Below, in pieces: positions 23,359 to 32,624 of a stretch of DNA of 64,000 nt. A program made the translations under genes and the position numbers. The stretch is from JAWVYT01 sp046483065 (GTDB taxonomy: Bacteria > Gemmatimonadota > Gemmatimonadetes > Longimicrobiales > RSA9). The DNA lies in contig JAWODW010000022.1 of assembly GCA_046483065.1 (NCBI GenBank), positions 1 to 64,000 of the forward strand, given 5' to 3'. The number at the start of each line of letters is the position of its first letter. The first letter of the stretch is position 1. Under the pieces are notes generated by a model. That model saw only the letters and a list, made by a program, of their open reading frames with translations, was not told where the DNA came from and made no database searches.

Positions 23359-24189
23359 ATGGTACCCGGTGCGGGCACGCGGCTCGTCGCTCTCCTGGGC
23401 GACCCGGTGGAGCACTCCCTCTCGCCCCGGTTCCAGAACGCCGCCATTCACGCCGCGGGGCTGGACGCCGTCTACCTGCCCCTCCGCTGCCACGCCGAGG
23501 TCTTCACGGGCCTCTTCCGGGGGCTCGCAGGAGCCGGCGGCGCCGGCAACGTGACGCTGCCCCACAAGACCCGGGCGGCGGCCCTGGTGGATGAGGCCAC
23601 CGAGGCGGTGGAGCGTACGGGGTCGTGCAACACCTTCTGGGTGGCCGGGGGCCTGATCCACGGCGACAACACAGACGTGGAGGGATTCGCCCGGGCCGCG
23701 CGCACCCTCATCGGCTCACCGGCCGGGGCCCGGGTGCTGGTCCTGGGGGCCGGCGGGGCGGCGCGGGCGGTGGTGCTGGCGCTCATGGACGAGCGCGCCG
23801 ACGCCATCCACCTCCTGAACCGCACGCCCGGTCGGGCGCGAGCGGTGGCGGACGCGCTGGATCCGCGCGGGCGGCGGGTGACGGTGGTGGAGGGGGGCGC
23901 CCGTGGCGTGGAGCGCGAGGGCTACGACCTGGTCGTGAACGCCACGTCTCTCGGCCTCACCGAAGACGACCCGCTGCCGCTGGCGCTGGACCGGCCCGTC
24001 CGGGTCGGCGCCGTCCTCGACCTGACGTACCGGGGAGGGGGGACCGCGTGGGTGGCCGAGGCCCGACGGAGGGAGATTCCCGCCGCCGACGGGCTCGAGA
24101 TGCTGATCCAGCAGGGGGCGGCCAGCTTCCGCCGCTGGTTCGATCGGGAGCCGGATGTGGACGTGATGCGGGAGGCCATCGGCGCCTGA
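23359..24189 (+). CDS. aroE: Shikimate dehydrogenase
   Basis: The 276-residue NADPH enzyme reduces 3-dehydroshikimate. VALLGDPVEHSLSPRFQNAA is the substrate-site N-terminus (SLSP), NVTLPHKTRAA holds the catalytic Lys, and GDNTDVEGF the catalytic Asp. VLVLGAGGAARAVVLAL is the nucleotide fold, and LNRTPGRARAV contains the phosphate-recognition region. ATG 23359 is chosen because it precedes the conserved GDPVEHS segment. Confidence 0.95.
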   Translation: MVPGAGTRLVALLGDPVEHSLSPRFQNAAIHAAGLDAVYLPLRCHAEVFTGLFRGLAGAGGAGNVTLPHKTRAAALVDEATEAVERTGSCNTFWVAGGLIHGDNTDVEGFARAARTLIGSPAGARVLVLGAGGAARAVVLALMDERADAIHLLNRTPGRARAVADALDPRGRRVTVVEGGARGVEREGYDLVVNATSLGLTEDDPLPLALDRPVRVGAVLDLTYRGGGTAWVAEARRREIPAADGLEMLIQQGAASFRRWFDREPDVDVMREAIGA

Positions 24190-24276
24190 AAGCGGCGCGA
24201 GGCCGGACTGCCCCACCATCCCCTTTCGGCCCATCGGGCTATGGCCATATCCCGGGCCGGAGTCCATCCATGGTGC

Positions 24277-25017
24277 ATGGGACTCCTCCACGGCCTTCTC
24301 GATCTGGCGCTCGCCCCACGCTGCCTCGGGTGCGGTGGGCCCGCCGGGCCGGGCGGGCACCTGGTCTGCGGCCGCTGCCGGTCCCGCCTGGCGCCGCCAC
24401 CGCCGCCCCTCTGCCCTCGCTGTGGCTTCCCCCGGCTGCAGACGGGACGGGACCCGGCGCCCACCTGCCAGGAGTGCGGGGAGTGGCCCGTGGGGCTCCG
24501 TGCCGCTCGCTCCGCGTGCCTGCTCCGGGCGCCCGCCGACGCCCTGGTCTATCAGCTCAAGTACCGGGGCTGGCACCGCCTCGCCGTCACCATGGGACGG
24601 CGCATGGCGGAGACCCGACTGCCCGACGACGTGGTGACGGAGGCACGCCTGGTCGTTCCCGTCCCCACCACCCGCCTCCGCCTCCGGGAGCGAGGGTACA
24701 ACCAGGCCGAAGTGCTGGCCGGTGCGTTCGCCCGGGAATCGGGGCGGACCGTGATTTGCGGGCTGCAGAGAAGCGCGGGAGCGAGCAGCCAGATCGCCTT
24801 GCAGCCTGCTGCGCGCCTCGCTAACGTGGCGGGTGCTTTCGGCCCGGTGGCCGGAACGGAGCCGGATCTCGCAGGGGAGCATGTGCTCCTGGTGGATGAC
24901 GTCCTCACGACGGGGGCGACGGTCACCGCCTGTGCCCGGGTCGTGGTGGACGCGGGCGCCCGATGTGTGAGCGTCATCACGTTCGCCCGGGCCACCGGCC
25001 GGCTTCGGCTGGACTGA
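24277..25017 (+). CDS. comF: ComF-family phosphoribosyltransferase-like protein
   Basis: Starting at ATG 24277 the protein has 246 residues; ATG 24241 would add 12. The N-terminal zinc-binding part has paired Cys (RCLGCGG, CGRCRS, LCPRCGFP, TCQECGEW). The C-terminal half is a PRPP-type fold with VPVPTTRLRLRERGYNQAEV and VLLVDDVLTTGATVTACA. ComF acts in DNA uptake in competent bacteria, but many carriers are not known to be competent. Forty-four bases separate it from gap. Confidence 0.88.
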   Translation: MGLLHGLLDLALAPRCLGCGGPAGPGGHLVCGRCRSRLAPPPPPLCPRCGFPRLQTGRDPAPTCQECGEWPVGLRAARSACLLRAPADALVYQLKYRGWHRLAVTMGRRMAETRLPDDVVTEARLVVPVPTTRLRLRERGYNQAEVLAGAFARESGRTVICGLQRSAGASSQIALQPAARLANVAGAFGPVAGTEPDLAGEHVLLVDDVLTTGATVTACARVVVDAGARCVSVITFARATGRLRLD

Positions 25018-25061
25018 ATGAATTCTAGGATCGCACCTGAACACGGGGAGAAACGAGACCC

Positions 25062-26069
25062 ATGGCCACTCGCGTTGCCATCAATGGCTTCGGCCGTATC
25101 GGACGTAACATCCTGCGCGCTGCGAAGAAGAAGGGCGCCGACCTCGACTTCGTCGCGGTCAACGACCTGACGGACGCAGAGACACTGGCGCACCTGCTGC
25201 GCTACGACTCCGTTCACGGCCGCTACGACGGTACCGTGGAGGTAACCGGGAGCGGGATCGCCGTGGACGGCGACGAGATCCAGGTCCTCTCCGAGCGGGA
25301 TCCCGCCAACCTGCCCTGGGACGAGCTCGGCGTCGACATCGTCTTCGAGGCCACCGGGCTGTTCCGGAACCGGGAGAAGGCGCAGCTCCACCTCGACGCC
25401 GGGGCCAGGAAGGTCATCATCACGGCCCCGGCCAAGGGCGAGGATGTCACGGTGGTCCTCGGCGTCAATCAGGACGACTACGACCCCGACAGCCACCACA
25501 TCATCTCCAACGCCAGCTGTACCACCAACTGCCTGGCGCCCGTGGTCAAGGTCCTCCTGGACTCGTTCGGGTTCAAGCGAGGCGTCATGACCACCGTTCA
25601 CTCGTATACCAACGACCAGAATATCCTCGACCTGCCCCACAAGGACATGCGCCGGGCACGGGCCGCCGCCATGTCCATCATCCCCACCACCACCGGAGCC
25701 GCCAAGGCCACCGGCCTCGTGATCCCGGAGGTGCAGGGGAAGCTCGATGGGATGGCCATGCGCGTTCCCACGCCCGATGTCTCCATCGTCGATCTCGTGG
25801 TGGAGACCGAGCAGGACGTCACCCTGGAGCAGGTCAACGAGGTGATGCGGGCCGCGGCGGACGGCGACCTCAAGGGGATTCTCGAGGTCTCCGATGAAGA
25901 CCTGGTCAGCGTGGATTACACCGGCCACCACGCCAGCTCCATCGTCGACGCCAACTCGACCATGGTGATCGAGAACGGGATGGTGAAGGTGATCTCGTGG
26001 TACGACAATGAGATGGGCTACTCGGCGCGCTGTGTGGATCTGGCGGGTTATGTAGCAGACCGGATGTAA
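25062..26069 (+). CDS. gap: Glyceraldehyde-3-phosphate dehydrogenase
   Basis: The 335-residue enzyme oxidises glyceraldehyde 3-phosphate with NAD. MATRVAINGFGRIGRNILRA is the NAD-binding start and SNASCTTNCLAPVVK carries the active Cys (about 153). TTVHSYTNDQN holds the catalytic His, and WYDNEMGYSAR ends the NAD site. It begins with an AGGAT and GGGGAGAAACGAGACCC leader. It is followed by a zinc-ribbon ORF, pgk and tpiA. Confidence 0.97.
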   Translation: MATRVAINGFGRIGRNILRAAKKKGADLDFVAVNDLTDAETLAHLLRYDSVHGRYDGTVEVTGSGIAVDGDEIQVLSERDPANLPWDELGVDIVFEATGLFRNREKAQLHLDAGARKVIITAPAKGEDVTVVLGVNQDDYDPDSHHIISNASCTTNCLAPVVKVLLDSFGFKRGVMTTVHSYTNDQNILDLPHKDMRRARAAAMSIIPTTTGAAKATGLVIPEVQGKLDGMAMRVPTPDVSIVDLVVETEQDVTLEQVNEVMRAAADGDLKGILEVSDEDLVSVDYTGHHASSIVDANSTMVIENGMVKVISWYDNEMGYSARCVDLAGYVADRM

Positions 26070-26230
26070 TTGATTGACAAGCAGTTAGACGCTATGGTCT
26101 CATGGAAAGTATGAGGTTCCGAACCTGTTGACGTCGGGCCGTGGCTCCATTAGGCTGGACGCTCGAAGGGGGTGCGACGGGAGCGTCGCGCGCCCGGGCG
26201 AGAGCCCGCACCTGGTTCCTGGAGGAGCGG

Positions 26231-26428
26231 ATGTCGGAAGCCGAGGAAATGCGGAACGGAACGTACCGTTGCCCGGTGTGCGGTCACAGCGACTCCACGG
26301 ACATGGCGGAGGACAAGGAATCGCTGCTGATCCCGTGCAGCTACTGCGACACGTTGCTGGAGGTGACGGCGAAGAGTGCGGACTCGATCCGATTCGAGGC
26401 GCAGGTCGCGGAGGAAGCATCGCCCTGA
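26231..26428 (+). CDS. Small zinc-ribbon protein between gap and pgk
   Basis: The 65-residue frame starts at ATG 26231 with a strong ribosome site (ggaggagcgg). It contains YRCPVCGHSDSTDMAEDKES and IPCSYCDTLLEV, a CxxC...CxxC zinc ribbon of about 30 residues, and a short charged tail. No specific family is recognised. Such single ribbons may bind nucleic acid or proteins. It lies 161 bases after gap and is followed by a terminator, so it may be its own short transcript or the gap operon end. Confidence 0.65.
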   Translation: MSEAEEMRNGTYRCPVCGHSDSTDMAEDKESLLIPCSYCDTLLEVTAKSADSIRFEAQVAEEASP

Positions 26429-26462
26429 GGGGTCGGGAGGCGAGGGTGGGATGAGGAACAAC

Positions 26463-26500
26463 GGGAGCCATGGTTCAGCGAGGATCGTGGCTCCCTTTCT
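26463..26500 (+). terminator. Hairpin terminator before pgk
   Basis: gggagccatg and cgtggctccc pair over 10 bp with one G-T wobble around a 13-base loop, and the right arm is followed by tttctatt. It lies 34 bases after the zinc-ribbon ORF and 16 bases before pgk, so pgk must be read through it or have its own promoter. Confidence 0.6.
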
Positions 26501-26515
26501 ATTGGTGAGGATCTG

Positions 26516-27724
26516 ATGAACAAGCGAACGATCAGGGACCTTCCGGCGGACCTTCGCGGGACCCGGGTGCTGATGCGGGTGGATTACAACGTGCCGGTGT
26601 CGGAGGGGCGGGTCGGCGACGACCGTCGGATCCGGGCGACGCTGCCGACGCTGGGTTCGCTGCTGGATCGGGGCGCGGCGGTGGTGCTGATGTCCCACCT
26701 GGGTCGTCCGAAGGGGGAGTGGGACGAGTCGCTGTCGCTGCGGCCGGTGGCAGCGCGGCTGGACGAGCTGATCGATGCTACCGTCCGGTTCGTGGCTGCG
26801 GTGGTGGGCGAGGAGGCCCGCACGGCGGCGGAGTCGCTGGATGCGGGCGAGGTGCTGCTGCTGGAGAACACGCGGTTCATGGCCGGTGAGAAGGAGAACG
26901 ATCCGGAGCTGGCGGAGGCGCTGGCGCGGTTGGGGACGGCCTACGCCAGCGACGCCTTCGGCGCGGCGCACCGGTCCCACGCCTCGACGGTCGGTGCAGG
27001 GGAGGCCATGCGGCGGAAGGGGGGACCGGTGGTGGCCGGGCTCCTGATGGAGTCCGAGATGAAGTTCCTGGGTGGGGCGTTGGGGTCCCCGGAGCGGCCG
27101 TTCGTGTCCATCATCGGCGGGGCCAAGATCAGCGGGAAGATCGACGTGATGGAGCACCTGCTGCCCCGGGTGGACCGTCTGCTCATCGGGGGCGCCATGG
27201 CGAACACGTTCTTCGCGGCCATGGGCCTCGAGACCGGGGACTCGCTGGTAGAGGACGACCGGGTGGAGATGGCCGCCGGGCTCCTGGACCGGGCCGGGGA
27301 GAAGCTGCTTCTCCCGGAGGACTGCCGCATCGCGGAGGAAGCCAGCGAGGCCTCCGAGACCCGGACCGTGCCGCGGGACGCCGTCCCCACCGGCTGGAAG
27401 ATCCTGGATATCGGGCCGGACACCGTCGCCGCCTTCAGCGATGTGGTGCAGGGGGCGGGCACGGTGGTCTGGAACGGGCCCATGGGGATGTTCGAGGTGG
27501 CCCCGTTCCGGGGCGGCACTGACGGGCTGGCCGAGGCCGTGGCCGCCGCCACGGATCGCGGCACGACCACCATCATTGGCGGAGGGGACACGGCCGCGGC
27601 TGTGACGGAGGCGGGGCTCGAGGATCGCATGACGCACGTATCCACGGGGGGCGGCGCCTCCCTGGAATTCCTGGAAGGCCGCACCCTGCCCGGGATCGCG
27701 GTCCTGGACGACAAGGAGGCGTAG
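26516..27724 (+). CDS. pgk: Phosphoglycerate kinase
   Basis: The 402-residue glycolytic enzyme transfers phosphate from 1,3-bisphosphoglycerate to ADP. RVLMRVDYNVPVSEGRVGDD (substrate site), MSHLGRPKGEWDESLSLRPV and VLLLENTRFMAGEKEND belong to the N-domain. SIIGGAKISGKIDVMEHLLP and VVWNGPMGMFEVAPF, then TIIGGGDTAAAV, belong to the nucleotide C-domain. It overlaps the tpiA GTG by one base. Confidence 0.97.
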   Translation: MNKRTIRDLPADLRGTRVLMRVDYNVPVSEGRVGDDRRIRATLPTLGSLLDRGAAVVLMSHLGRPKGEWDESLSLRPVAARLDELIDATVRFVAAVVGEEARTAAESLDAGEVLLLENTRFMAGEKENDPELAEALARLGTAYASDAFGAAHRSHASTVGAGEAMRRKGGPVVAGLLMESEMKFLGGALGSPERPFVSIIGGAKISGKIDVMEHLLPRVDRLLIGGAMANTFFAAMGLETGDSLVEDDRVEMAAGLLDRAGEKLLLPEDCRIAEEASEASETRTVPRDAVPTGWKILDIGPDTVAAFSDVVQGAGTVVWNGPMGMFEVAPFRGGTDGLAEAVAAATDRGTTTIIGGGDTAAAVTEAGLEDRMTHVSTGGGASLEFLEGRTLPGIAVLDDKEA

Positions 27725-28482
27725 TGGGAGACACGGTGCAGGCCCCGGTCATCGCCGGGAACTGGAAGATGCACAAGGGGCCCGAGTCGGCTCGCAGCTT
27801 CTGCAGGGAGTTCGTCCAGGTGGCGCCACCTGCGTCGGACCGCACGGTGCTCCTCTTTCCGCCGGCCATCGCGGTGACGGCGGTACGGGAGGCGCTGGGC
27901 GAGCACGAGGTGGGCGTGGGCGTGCAGAGCATTCACTGGGAGGCGGAGGGCGCCTTCACGGGAGAGATCAGCGCGGCCATGGCCGTGGAGGCCGGGGCCG
28001 CGTACGCTCTGGTAGGCCACTCGGAGCGCCGGCACGTGTTCGGCGAGACCGAGGAAGAGACGGGGAAGAAGGTGGCGGCCGCCGTGGACGCCGGCCTCGT
28101 GCCCGTCCTCTGCGTGGGAGAGAAGCTGGACGAGCGGAAGGCCGGCCGGCTCGAGGAGGTGATCGTCGGCCAGCTCGACGCCGGAATCGCGGCCATCGCC
28201 GACGACGCCATCGCCGGGATGCTGGTGGCCTACGAGCCCGTCTGGGCCATCGGCACGGGAGAGACGGCCACGCCCGCCGACGCCGCCGACGCACACGGCC
28301 GGCTCCGGGCACGGCTCCGGGCACGGATCGGCGACGCCGCCGACGCCGTGCCCATCCTGTACGGCGGGTCGGTGAAGCCCCACAACGCCGCGGAGCTGCT
28401 GTCGGCGGCGGACGTGGATGGCGTGCTCGTGGGTGGGGCGAGCCTCGATCCCCGGGACTTCGCCAAGATCGCCTCGGCCTGA
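27724..28482 (+). CDS. tpiA: Triosephosphate isomerase
   Basis: The 252-residue TIM barrel interconverts the triose phosphates. VIAGNWKMHKGPE has the catalytic Lys, ALVGHSERRHVFGETE the His, and AYEPVWAIGTGETATP the catalytic Glu and the mobile loop. ILYGGSVKPHNAAELL binds phosphate. The start is GTG 27724, whose first base is the last base of the pgk TAG. Confidence 0.97.
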   Translation: MGDTVQAPVIAGNWKMHKGPESARSFCREFVQVAPPASDRTVLLFPPAIAVTAVREALGEHEVGVGVQSIHWEAEGAFTGEISAAMAVEAGAAYALVGHSERRHVFGETEEETGKKVAAAVDAGLVPVLCVGEKLDERKAGRLEEVIVGQLDAGIAAIADDAIAGMLVAYEPVWAIGTGETATPADAADAHGRLRARLRARIGDAADAVPILYGGSVKPHNAAELLSAADVDGVLVGGASLDPRDFAKIASA

Positions 28483-28616
28483 CCGGAGCTCCGCCGACGG
28501 CGCCGGGCGGGCAGTGCTCGGGGTGGGTGTTCCGGGCGGGTGGCATTGACAGCCCGTCGACGGCCGACGACCTTACTAAGCTGTACCTTCAACCTACTTC
28601 GGAGACGAGCTACGCG

Positions 28617-29030
28617 GTGTTCGGATTACTTCTGACGCTTCTGATTCTGGATGGCATCCTCCTGATGGTCATCGTGCTGCTGCAGGCCGGGAAAGGCGGC
28701 GGACTGGCGGCCATGGGAGGGGGCAGCGCCGGGACGGAGTCGTTCATGGGCGGCAGGCAGGCCGCGACGGTATTGACCAAAAGCACCTGGGTGACGGGCG
28801 CCATCTTCCTGGCGCTGGCGGTGGTGCTGTCGATCCTGTCGACGCGCCGTCAGGAAACCACGCCGCTGCTCCAGGACGAATTCCAGAGCACGCCCACGGC
28901 GCCGCAGCCGATCCTTCCGGGGGCGGGTGAAGATGCTTCCGGAGAAGGGGAAGGCGGCGGGATCCCGGGGATCGGCGAGGAGCCGTCCGGGGACCAGGAG
29001 GGCGGCGGCTCGAACGGCAGCGGCCAGTAA
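28617..29030 (+). CDS. secG: SecG preprotein translocase subunit
   Basis: GTG 28617 (VFGLLLTLLILDGILLMVIV) begins the first membrane helix, preceded by ggaga; a GTG 30 codons upstream would add a non-membrane extension. After LLQAGKGGGLAAMGGG, the SecG signature loop, a second helix follows (VTGAIFLALAVVLSIL). The 137-residue protein has a longer acidic, Gly-rich tail than usual. It aids the SecYEG channel. Placement after tpiA is common in many phyla. Confidence 0.88.
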   Translation: MFGLLLTLLILDGILLMVIVLLQAGKGGGLAAMGGGSAGTESFMGGRQAATVLTKSTWVTGAIFLALAVVLSILSTRRQETTPLLQDEFQSTPTAPQPILPGAGEDASGEGEGGGIPGIGEEPSGDQEGGGSNGSGQ

Positions 29031-29045
29031 GGCGTCCAGCCGGAC

Positions 29046-30113
29046 ATGGAGAAGGGCGCACAACCTGCTGTGGGGGGGAAGAACGGGCTCGACCGGGACG
29101 CCCTTCACGAGCTCTACTACTGGATGCAGCTGACCCGTCAGGTCGAGCAGACGCTGACGAATCTCTACCGACAGAACCAGGTAATCGGCGGTCTCTACCG
29201 TTCCCTCGGCCAGGAAGCCGGGGCGGTGGGGACCGCTTACGCATTGCGCCGACACTCGGATGGAACGGGTGACGTGATCGCTCCTGCGATCCGGGACCTG
29301 GGCGCCCTGCTGACGATGGGCGCGGACGCGGCGGACGTGCTGAAGCAGTACCTGGCCCGGGCCGGCGGCCCCACGGGCGGCCGGGAGACCAATGTCCATT
29401 TCTCCGACTACCACCACGGGTTCATCGGTCTCATCTCCCACCTGGGCGTGATGGTGGAGGTCATGGCCGGTGTGGCGCTGACGTTCAAGCTGCGGGGTGA
29501 GGACCGTGTGGCGGTGGCGTACGCCGGCGACGGGATGACCTCGACGGGCGCGTTCCACGAGGGGCTCAACCTGGCGGCGGTGCAGCGGCTGCCGCTGGTG
29601 GTGGTGGTGGAGAACAACGGGTACGCGTATTCCACGCCCACGAGCCGGCAGACGGCCGTGGAGTCGTTCGTGGACAAGGCCGACGGCTACGGAGTACGAG
29701 GGGAGAGCGTGGACGGAAACGACGTCGTCGCAGTCTACGACGCCACCCTGCGAGCGGTGGATCACGCCCGTTCCGGCGGTGGCCCCACGCTGCTGGAGCT
29801 GGTCACCTACCGGCGCAAGGGCCACGCGGAGCACGACGCCCAGAACTACTTGCCGGACGGCGAGCTGGAGGCCTGGGAGGCCCGGGACCCGCTGGTCCTG
29901 TACGAGGCGTGGCTGCAGGAGGAGGGCGTGGCCGGGGAGTCGGAGTTGGCGGCGATCCGTGAGCGGGTGGACCGGGAGGTGGAGGCGGTCCGGGAGGAAG
30001 CGCTGGCGTCAGAGCTGCCGGCACCGACGGACGCGCTGAGCGATGTGTACGCCGGTGACCCCGGCCGGGTGCCGTGGATGCGGCGCGAACCGTACGACCC
30101 CCACGAGGCATAG
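29046..30113 (+). CDS. pdhA: 2-oxoacid dehydrogenase E1 alpha subunit (pyruvate type likely)
   Basis: The 355-residue subunit binds thiamine diphosphate through GDGMTSTGAFHEGLNLAAVQ and VVVVENNGYAYSTPT (about 160-200). RSLGQEAGAVGTAYAL and HFSDYHHGFIG are typical of E1 alpha. The phosphorylation-loop-like region YRRKGHAEHD follows. It heads a three-gene set with E1 beta and E2, and lipB follows. Pyruvate and branched-chain versions cannot be separated by eye. Confidence 0.9.
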   Translation: MEKGAQPAVGGKNGLDRDALHELYYWMQLTRQVEQTLTNLYRQNQVIGGLYRSLGQEAGAVGTAYALRRHSDGTGDVIAPAIRDLGALLTMGADAADVLKQYLARAGGPTGGRETNVHFSDYHHGFIGLISHLGVMVEVMAGVALTFKLRGEDRVAVAYAGDGMTSTGAFHEGLNLAAVQRLPLVVVVENNGYAYSTPTSRQTAVESFVDKADGYGVRGESVDGNDVVAVYDATLRAVDHARSGGGPTLLELVTYRRKGHAEHDAQNYLPDGELEAWEARDPLVLYEAWLQEEGVAGESELAAIRERVDREVEAVREEALASELPAPTDALSDVYAGDPGRVPWMRREPYDPHEA

Positions 30114-30114
30114 G

Positions 30115-31140
30115 ATGGCGAAGCGAGGGAAACCCGCTCACGTGCAGCAGACGGAGCGTGGGGAGGCCGTAACGATGCTGGAAGCCATCCGGGAAGCGCT
30201 CTGGGAGGAGCTGGAGCGAGACCCGGATACGTTCATCCTGGGCGAAGACATCGGCGAGTACGGCGGCGCGTTCAAGGTGACCGACGAGTTCCTGGCCCAT
30301 TTCGGCGAGGACCGGGTGCTGGACACGCCGATCAGTGAGGCCGGGTTCACCGGGGCGGCCGCGGGCGCGGCCCATATGGGACTGCGGCCGGTGGTGGAGA
30401 TGCAGTTCATGGACTTCGTGAGCTGCGCCTACGAGCCGCTGACCAACTACATCGCCACGTCGCGGTGGCGGCAGGCCGGCGGGCTCCCGATGGTCATCCG
30501 TGGACCGGTGGGCGGTGGGGTGCGGGGTGGACCGTTCCATTCCCAGAACCCGGAAATGGCGTTCTTCCACACACCCGGTCTCAAGATCGTCTACCCGAGC
30601 ACCGCGAGGGACGCGAAGGGGCTGCTGAAGGCGTCGATCCGGGACGACGACCCCGTCCTCTTCTTCGAGCACAAGAAGCTCTACCGGGCCCCATTCCTGC
30701 GTGAGGTCTTACCGCAGGAGGATTACACGATCGAGCTGGGCGCCGCCCGGGTCCATCGGGAGGGCTCGGATGTGACCATCGTGACGTACGGCAACATGGT
30801 CCACGAAAGTCAGACGGCGGCGGAAGAGCTGGCGGAGGACGGGGTCGAGGTGGAGATCCTGGACCTCCGGTCGCTGGTGCCGCTGGACGAGGCGGCGGTG
30901 ATCGACAGCGTGAAGAAGACGAATCGGCTGCTGGTGGTCCACGAAGATACACGGACCGGGGGGATCGCCGGCGAGATTGCCATGCGGGTGAGCGAAAAGG
31001 CGTTCGAATGGCTGGACGCACCCATGCTCCGGGTGACGGCGCTGGACACACCCGTCCCGTACTCACCGCCGCTCGAGGACTATTTCCTGCCGCACGCGGA
31101 TGATATCGTGAAGGCGTGCCGGTACCTGGCCGACTACTAG
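30115..31140 (+). CDS. pdhB: 2-oxoacid dehydrogenase E1 beta subunit
   Basis: The 341-residue partner of E1 alpha starts at ATG 30115, directly after the upstream stop. EAIREALWEELERDPDTFIL, GEDIGEYGGAFKVTDEF and DTPISEAGFTGAAAGAAHMG are the conserved N-domain, with the thiamine-activating Glu in the last. EMQFMDFVSCAYEPLTN and RGPVGGGVRGGPFHSQNPE follow. The C-terminal transketolase-type domain (DLRSLVPLDEAAVIDSVKKT) closes the chain. Confidence 0.92.
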   Translation: MAKRGKPAHVQQTERGEAVTMLEAIREALWEELERDPDTFILGEDIGEYGGAFKVTDEFLAHFGEDRVLDTPISEAGFTGAAAGAAHMGLRPVVEMQFMDFVSCAYEPLTNYIATSRWRQAGGLPMVIRGPVGGGVRGGPFHSQNPEMAFFHTPGLKIVYPSTARDAKGLLKASIRDDDPVLFFEHKKLYRAPFLREVLPQEDYTIELGAARVHREGSDVTIVTYGNMVHESQTAAEELAEDGVEVEILDLRSLVPLDEAAVIDSVKKTNRLLVVHEDTRTGGIAGEIAMRVSEKAFEWLDAPMLRVTALDTPVPYSPPLEDYFLPHADDIVKACRYLADY

Positions 31141-31174
31141 TAGAACGCAACCAACGACAGCACCCACGGAACCG

Positions 31175-32575
31175 ATGCCAAAGATCGAAGTGCCGATGCC
31201 GCAGATGGGCGAGTCCATCGCCGAGGGAACCGTGTCACAATGGCTCAAGCAGCCCGGCGACACGGTGGAGCGGGACGATCCGATCCTCGAGATATCCACC
31301 GACAAGGTGGACGCAGAGATCCCGGCGCCGGCGGCCGGCACGCTGGTGGACATCCAGGTCGAGGAAGGGGAGACGGTGGAGGTCGGCACCATCGTCGCCT
31401 ACATCGACACCGATGGCGGCGGCGCAGAGACGGCCGGGGAGTCCGAGCCCGAAGCGGCCGAGGCCGAGGAAGAGGCTGGGGAGGCCGAGACGGAGAAAGA
31501 AACTGTGGCGGCGAAAGCCGAGGCGGCGGTCGAGGAAGCCGGCGAGGAGGAAGAGCCGGTGGACGGCCGGGAGGAGACGGCGGATGAACGGCTCCGTCGT
31601 CGCTCGACGCCGGTGGTCCGACGGATCGCGGCGGAGCACGACGTGGACCTGGCGGACGTCGAGGGCTCGGGTCGGGCCGGTCGGGTGACGAAGCAGGACA
31701 TCATGGCCTACCTCGAGGACCGGGCGAAGGCGGAGCCTGAGAAGAAGCCGGAGAAGGCGGGGAAGCCGGAGAAGAAGCCCGCCCGGCAGCCGGCGAAGAC
31801 CGGCGCCGTGGAGACCGACGAGCTCTGGGAGAAGTTCTACGGCGAGGTCCAGCATCCGGAGTGGCCGGTCCGGGACGCCGACGAGGTCGAGTCCATGGAC
31901 CGGATCCGGAAGCTGACGGCGGACCACATGGTCCTGGCGAAGCGGGTGGCGCCCCACGTCCACTCGTTCATCGAGATCGACTTCACCCGGATCGCCCGGA
32001 TCCGCCAGGAGAACAAGCCGAAGTGGGCGAAGCAGGGGAACAAGGTCAGCTACACGGCCTTCGTGGGGTGGGCGGTGGCCAAGGCACTGCAGGAGTTCCC
32101 CATGGTGAACGGCACGGTCTCGGGCGACCAGCTGATCTTCCGGGGCAACATCAACCTGGGGATCGCCGTGGACCTCAACCCCGGGCTCATCGTGCCGGTG
32201 ATCCGGGATGCCGACGATCTCACGCTGGTCGGGATCTCGAAGCGGATTTTGGACCTGGCCGGCCGGGCCCGGGAGCGGCAGCTGAAGCCCGACGAGATCC
32301 AGGGCGCCACGTTCTCCATCACGAACCCCGGCGTGTTCGGGACGTACGTGGGTATGCCGATCATCCCCGAGGGTACGGCGGCGATCCTGGGGCTGGGTAG
32401 CATCGAAAAGCGCCCGGTAGTCAAGGAGGTCGACGGCTCGGACACCATCGCGATCCGGATGATGTCCATGTTCAGCCTGGGCTACGACCACCGGATCGTG
32501 GACGGCGCGGATGCCGCACGGTTCCTGGCGCGGCTCAAGGAGATCCTGGAGACGTTCCCCGAAGAAGCGGCCTAG
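31175..32575 (+). CDS. Dihydrolipoamide acyltransferase (E2)
   Basis: The 466-residue E2 core starts with one lipoyl domain (GESIAEGTVSQWLKQPGDTV, lipoylated Lys in EISTDKVDAEIP, about 43). An Ala/Glu-rich hinge of 60 residues follows, then a peripheral-subunit-binding domain (RRRSTPVVRRIAAEHDVDLA), a second charged hinge, and the acyltransferase domain ending YDHRIVDGADAARFLARLKE with the catalytic His. The charged hinge and TxxEIDFT region resemble branched-chain or pyruvate E2 proteins of non-proteobacteria. No E3 gene is in the window. Confidence 0.92.
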   Translation: MPKIEVPMPQMGESIAEGTVSQWLKQPGDTVERDDPILEISTDKVDAEIPAPAAGTLVDIQVEEGETVEVGTIVAYIDTDGGGAETAGESEPEAAEAEEEAGEAETEKETVAAKAEAAVEEAGEEEEPVDGREETADERLRRRSTPVVRRIAAEHDVDLADVEGSGRAGRVTKQDIMAYLEDRAKAEPEKKPEKAGKPEKKPARQPAKTGAVETDELWEKFYGEVQHPEWPVRDADEVESMDRIRKLTADHMVLAKRVAPHVHSFIEIDFTRIARIRQENKPKWAKQGNKVSYTAFVGWAVAKALQEFPMVNGTVSGDQLIFRGNINLGIAVDLNPGLIVPVIRDADDLTLVGISKRILDLAGRARERQLKPDEIQGATFSITNPGVFGTYVGMPIIPEGTAAILGLGSIEKRPVVKEVDGSDTIAIRMMSMFSLGYDHRIVDGADAARFLARLKEILETFPEEAA

Positions 32576-32624
32576 CAGCCGACCTGCTGGTGGCCCGGGG
32601 GCCTCGGACCGTCTGGGGGGTTCC

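Noticed and set aside
28546..28580. TTGACA before secG as a promoter
   Set aside because: No acceptable -10 lies 16 to 19 bases downstream (gaccttac). The same holds for TTGACA at 26074 after gap.
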